DNA of 36,503 bases from Schoenoplectus triqueter. Taxonomy: Eukaryota; Streptophyta; Magnoliopsida; Poales; Cyperaceae. Made by a program: the position numbers and the translations under genes. The notes under the pieces are model-generated. The model had not been told where the DNA came from, did not search any database, and worked only from the letters and a program-made list of their open reading frames with translations. Position 1 is the stretch's first letter. Each line of letters opens with the position of its first letter. The stretch spans positions 1 through 36,503 of the forward strand of contig CAXKVV010000739.1 of the NCBI GenBank assembly GCA_964058805.1, given 5' to 3'. This document shows, in pieces, positions 33,089-36,503 of this stretch.

Positions 33089-33114
33089 TAGCACTGCTAA
33101 GGATAGCAGTGCTA
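33089..33114. repeat. Perfect short hairpin in an intron
   Basis: TAGCACTGCTA and its complement TAGCAGTGCTA are separated by AGGA, an 11-bp stem with a 4-base loop, within the intron between lipase exons 4 and 5. The surrounding GGCCATGTTTAGCAACC and a distant GTTTGCCAAAC (near 33382) hint at the ends of a small MITE, but this is weak. Confidence 0.5.
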
Positions 33115-35168
33115 TTCCAGGCAAAGGTTGTTGCTCAAAGTACAATTTTTCTATTTAAAACAGTGCTATGTTCTATCCCGATGGAAGGTTGGAATTTGTA
33201 GCAGAGAGCAAAGGAGAGGAGAGAGAATATATACTCTTTCCAGTGCACATTCACTTTTTTGTTGCCAAGCTCACTAATTACCTAATAAGTAACACTCTTC
33301 AATCACTCCTCCAACTGCCAGTCTTCCTGCTACTTCTCTACCATAATTTTTCCAATTACCTCTTCTCTAGCATTATCCTGTGTTTGCCAAACTTCCAAAG
33401 TACCTCAATTTTGTGAATTAATAGTCTTTTTATTCTGTGTAGCTACTTACTTGACATGGGAGTTAGCAGAGTCGGGAAAATACTTCATTACTTCTCTGAT
33501 CAATAGAAATGATGTTGTTCCCTCCTTTTCTAAGGTTTCCGCTGCCAGAACTCAGTCTGAGGTAAATAGTAGGAAAATAATTAAGTTGCAGTGTTGTCCA
33601 GTATTTCTCATTTATGAATATAAGCAATCAGGGTGCTGTGGCTGATTTACTTCTTTCTATAAAATTACAACTGGACACTTAACTACTTAAGACTTCGACA
33701 AAATTGAACCCTACCAAAGTTTAGTTGTAATGAGTTGTCCTTAAGTTTAGCAACTTTTAAAGAATTCTCTGTCAGTTGTGCAATCATGTTTTGAAAAAAA
33801 AAAGTAGCCTCAAATTACCATATATGTGATACTCAGATGTGGAATCAGTCAATTTTTATCTGGAAAAGGAAAATGGAAGTCCAGTAGTAACTGTAAAATG
33901 CATGCCTATTGTGGTCGGTGATAAGTTCACCTTAATATGTGGAGGCGCAATTTGATTTCTACAAGAGGCATCCAGATAATGTATGAGTTAACGTGGCCCT
34001 TATTTGAGAAAATATAACGAATTACTGTACCAGTAATTCTGGCACCTGACACTTCTAAACTCTACCAACCTGCACACCTATCATCTGTTTACTATTTTGA
34101 CATCCTTCTTGAACTTTAATTTTGTTCTTTGTAATCAATCTGGTATATATAAATTTTTCACTTGCTATTTTGTGAAGGTGATGGCATCATCATGGAGGAA
34201 TAATATGAGGGAAGGGATGCAGCTTAGTAAATTATTTAATTTTGTGAATGGCCATGTAGAGAAGATCAGATCTCATTTGGCATCCATATCAGGTTCAATA
34301 GTCAAGGTAGCTAATTCTGCGGTGGTGGTTCAGTGCAACGGTCCAGTCTTTATGAGGTACCTTTTTCTGTATCTAATTAGCAATCTTTACACATTGTAAT
34401 GTGGACTAATCTCTGTGGTTTTGGATTTTGTTAATTTGCAGCAACTGTCATTGTCAGTATTTTGCAAACTGGGCCTGTACTTGTCATGTAATGGAAGTTT
34501 TTCTAAATTTTGTATTCGTTGAAAAACATTAGAAATGCTAGGTTTAGCCTGACACAAATAAGCAATAAAAATATTCTTAACTGCCAAAGTTTCCAATTGA
34601 AAGTGTAGTCCAGTAAAGGACATTTATAAAAAAGTACATCGAAAAAATAAAAAAATTTAATGCAAAAGCTTTTGCATTAATAAGAAGAAAAGGAATTTAT
34701 GAACATTCTGTTCTGTCCCAGCCATTGATAAAAAATACAGAAAATGGCACAACCAATGGTATGGATGCACTCAGAATAAATGGAAATTTGACCCAAGTAT
34801 GCTCAACCTATGTTGCCTCACAAGTAGAGACAGAAGAAGACAATATGCAACAAGAACAGGAAACCATCTCCAACATAGATGCTGTAGCTGAGAATAAACT
34901 GCATGCAAGTTCAGTTGCTAGGAGTAGCCGCCAGTTCTATCCTCCTGGAAGGATCATCCACATGGTTGCATTACCTGATGAAGAACCAAGGGATGATCAA
35001 GCAATTGGAATTTTTGAAACTCCTAGGTATTTGTATGGAAAAATCAGGCTTGTGCCTACTATGATCAAAGAGCACTATATGCCAAGCTATATAGAGACTT
35101 TGGAGGTGTTACTTGATAGGCTTGGTAAGGATATTACTGCCAATACAATGTCTCCTGTTGATTTGTAG

Positions 35169-36430
35169 CTTGCTGTGTAGGTGGTTTTGGAAATTTATTG
35201 TCCATAGGTCAGTTTTGATATTAATTCTTTGGTTACTAGATCCCTTGTTAACAAGGTTGCCCTTTGGTTACTAGATCCCATGTTAACAAAGTTTTGATAA
35301 TAATTTGCTGTATAACTATTATTTTGATTCTCATGTTTAATTCTTTATAGGCTTTGGTTGTCAATCAGTCCATGTCATTTTTTGATAGTTGTATCTACGT
35401 GAGGACTATTATGGTGCCTATAGAATTATACATTAATCATTTCAACACCATATGCTTTACGTTTTAGTGTAAGTATTGTGAACAAACAGAGTCTTTGAAG
35501 TGTTAAGCAAGGCAGAATGCTAATATGAAATTTGAGATGAAAGCTGTTGTTGGAAATAGTGTTTTATAATGATTTCCAATGATTGGGACCCCTCTTTTGC
35601 AATGCTTAGTTTATTCCAGTCCGATAACGCCGAACTTGAAATTGAGGTTAGTCTGCATAGCTTGTACTTCATTTACAAGGAGAGCGTTCATCAAATTCTG
35701 AGAGCTTGGCGCTGTATTCTTTTCATAGTAGATTCAGATTTAATATTTAATATTTTTTATTATGGTGAATCAAAATTTAATTAAGTTTTTATATAAATAC
35801 GACGCAAAAAATTGTAAATTTTGACAACAACTAATTGGTGCTTGCTCTGTGATTAAGAGTGCTTTCTAGAAAGCGGTCTATAGATTATCACGAGCATTTC
35901 TACAAGCAAACAATACTTCACTATGCCAATGCTGGTGCTGCCTGATGTGCTTGTGTGCTTTTGATTTGTTTGTGTGGTTGTGTTGTGAGCTTAGCTTTGG
36001 TAATTTGCTGGTATGATTATGCGATAGTAGTGGGATGATGAATGTGTGATTGTTGTAAACTTGAGCGGTTGTCAAGACTTTTGAAAAAAAAAATACTTCT
36101 CTATGGTCACAAATGTATTGAATTCAAATTCACAAATGTCATAGAATTCAAACTACTGTTACTTCCATTGCATTCATGTATACCTACTTGCAACAACTCG
36201 GAGAAAACAAATACAATGTTGTCAGTTGTCACCAGAATTTTTTTGAGGAAAATGTTGTCACCGGACTTAATATAAGCCAATTATCATGGAGGTGGTTTTT
36301 CCACATTTCACACATTTTTTCTTTGTCTTTGAGATTAATTCTTATCATGCCAATAGGACAAAATTAACCTCATGGTCCCCATAGCTCGGAGCCCAATTAT
36401 TCTGTTGACAAAAATCAATGCTTCCTTGTC
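35169..36430. other. 3' flank of the lipase-like gene, no further gene recognised
   Basis: Contains a 32-bp direct duplication, CTTTGGTTACTAGATCCC..., at 35227-35258 and 35262-35293 (two mismatches, period 35). Open frames at 35569-35784, 36042-36275 and 36176-36367 have no recognisable domain. AT-rich overall. Confidence 0.45.
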
Positions 36431-36453
36431 TTTCTTGTGTTTCCAGCTATGGA

Positions 36454-36503
36454 TTTTGACTTCCACCGTGATTTGGTTTTCCTGCCCAAAGCACACTGGT
36501 CTA
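36454..36503 (+). CDS. Possible exon of an unidentified gene, cut by the window edge
   Basis: After a good acceptor (TTGTGTTTCCAG, ending near 36447) the frame ATG GAT TTT GAC stays open to the edge, reading MDFDFHRDLVFLPKAH. It is too short to identify. It could be an exon of a downstream gene or chance. Confidence 0.15.

Larger units (their letters stand above)
30289..35168 (+). pseudogene. sn1-type diacylglycerol lipase (class 3 lipase, At3g14075-like), multi-exon, disrupted
   Basis: Exons 30289-30579, 30673-30864, 31989-32260, 32600-32701, 33443-33561, 34178-34356, an unclear piece near 34441-34500 and 34722-35168 follow the plant diacylglycerol lipase order. Seen: MATAEAAVAVAGGAVLLY membrane anchor, STWLEG, GETIGKWPIGDIAFGI, FSKKPFPAFLE, LMKPAFTIVQD, LIIRGANTTTDRLTAATGA, GHAHCGM, GHSMGAGVGA with the nucleophile Ser, LTWELAESG, NRNDVVPSFS with the likely catalytic Asp, and C-terminal FYPPGRIIHMV, IKEHYMPSY. 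Lesions: exon 3 is one base short between VPFHH and ENLVLG; exon 4 has TGA at 32660-32662 after YILRE; exon 4 lacks one C in GCCCTG (32696-32701), so it misses the frame of exon 5. The Trp-rich SSWSCMGPRR region cannot be found. Likely a degenerating copy of an enzyme that cleaves diacylglycerol at sn-1. Confidence 0.82.

Noticed and set aside
1..36503. CRISPR arrays, operons, defence islands or a biosynthetic gene cluster
   Set aside because: The DNA is plant nuclear sequence; the genes are unrelated in function and the repeats are transposons, microsatellites and minisatellites.

Overview
The window is nuclear DNA of a flowering plant. The genes have spliced GT-AG introns, the intergenic DNA is AT-rich and full of transposon remnants, a short plant-type TTTAGGG telomeric array is present, and the genes belong to plant families: an At5g20050-type receptor-like kinase, a plant-type invertase/pectin methylesterase inhibitor, a plant sn1-type diacylglycerol lipase and a plant LCMT-like methyltransferase. 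GC-rich first exons beside AT-rich introns hint at a monocot outside the grasses, but that is a weak inference. Nothing prokaryotic, organellar or viral was seen. All gene models were assembled by hand from frames and splice signals.

Layout. 1-101 (-): first coding exon of the complex I subunit NDUFS5, cut by the window edge. About 430-4950: repeat-rich DNA with degenerate GGGTCGG arrays in both orientations, a (GGGGT)4 run, a 73-bp tandem repeat, a 21-bp minisatellite split by a (TA)n tract and a 399-bp foldback element, and seven interstitial telomeric units. 5272-8228 (-): complete seven-exon gene for a probably plastid-targeted LCMT-family SAM methyltransferase (329 aa). 8400-10860: (ATT)n tracts and an LTR-like segment. 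12139-12333: a MITE with a 9-bp target-site duplication just upstream of the next gene. 12453-14845 (+): FAHD1-type acylpyruvase with a TGA at an invariant Trp codon and a SINE-like insertion in intron 2. 16227-18154 (+): two-exon receptor-like kinase of 599 aa with an unusual multi-pass hydrophobic N-terminus. 18155-25700: gene-poor, AT-rich DNA with a cluster of ACCGTTATAACGGT-type palindromes, a decayed hAT transposase fragment and a Ty1/copia PBS plus gag fragment. 25750-26589 (-): two-exon PMEI/invertase inhibitor. 27957-28196 (-): possible small ORF with a poly-Asp run. 28322-29905: a CACTA-like end and an AGGGGCGGAGCC-type element. 30289-35168 (+): diacylglycerol-lipase-like gene that keeps its GHSMG motif but carries two frameshifts and a stop. 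35169-36503: 3' flank and a possible exon of another gene at the edge.

The genes are independent housekeeping or signalling loci; nothing suggests a cluster. The most notable points are the multi-pass kinase and the two neighbouring conserved enzymes, each broken by small lesions. Those lesions could be real pseudogenisation or consensus errors in the assembly. The transposon insertions are supported by inverted repeats or target-site duplications read directly from the sequence.
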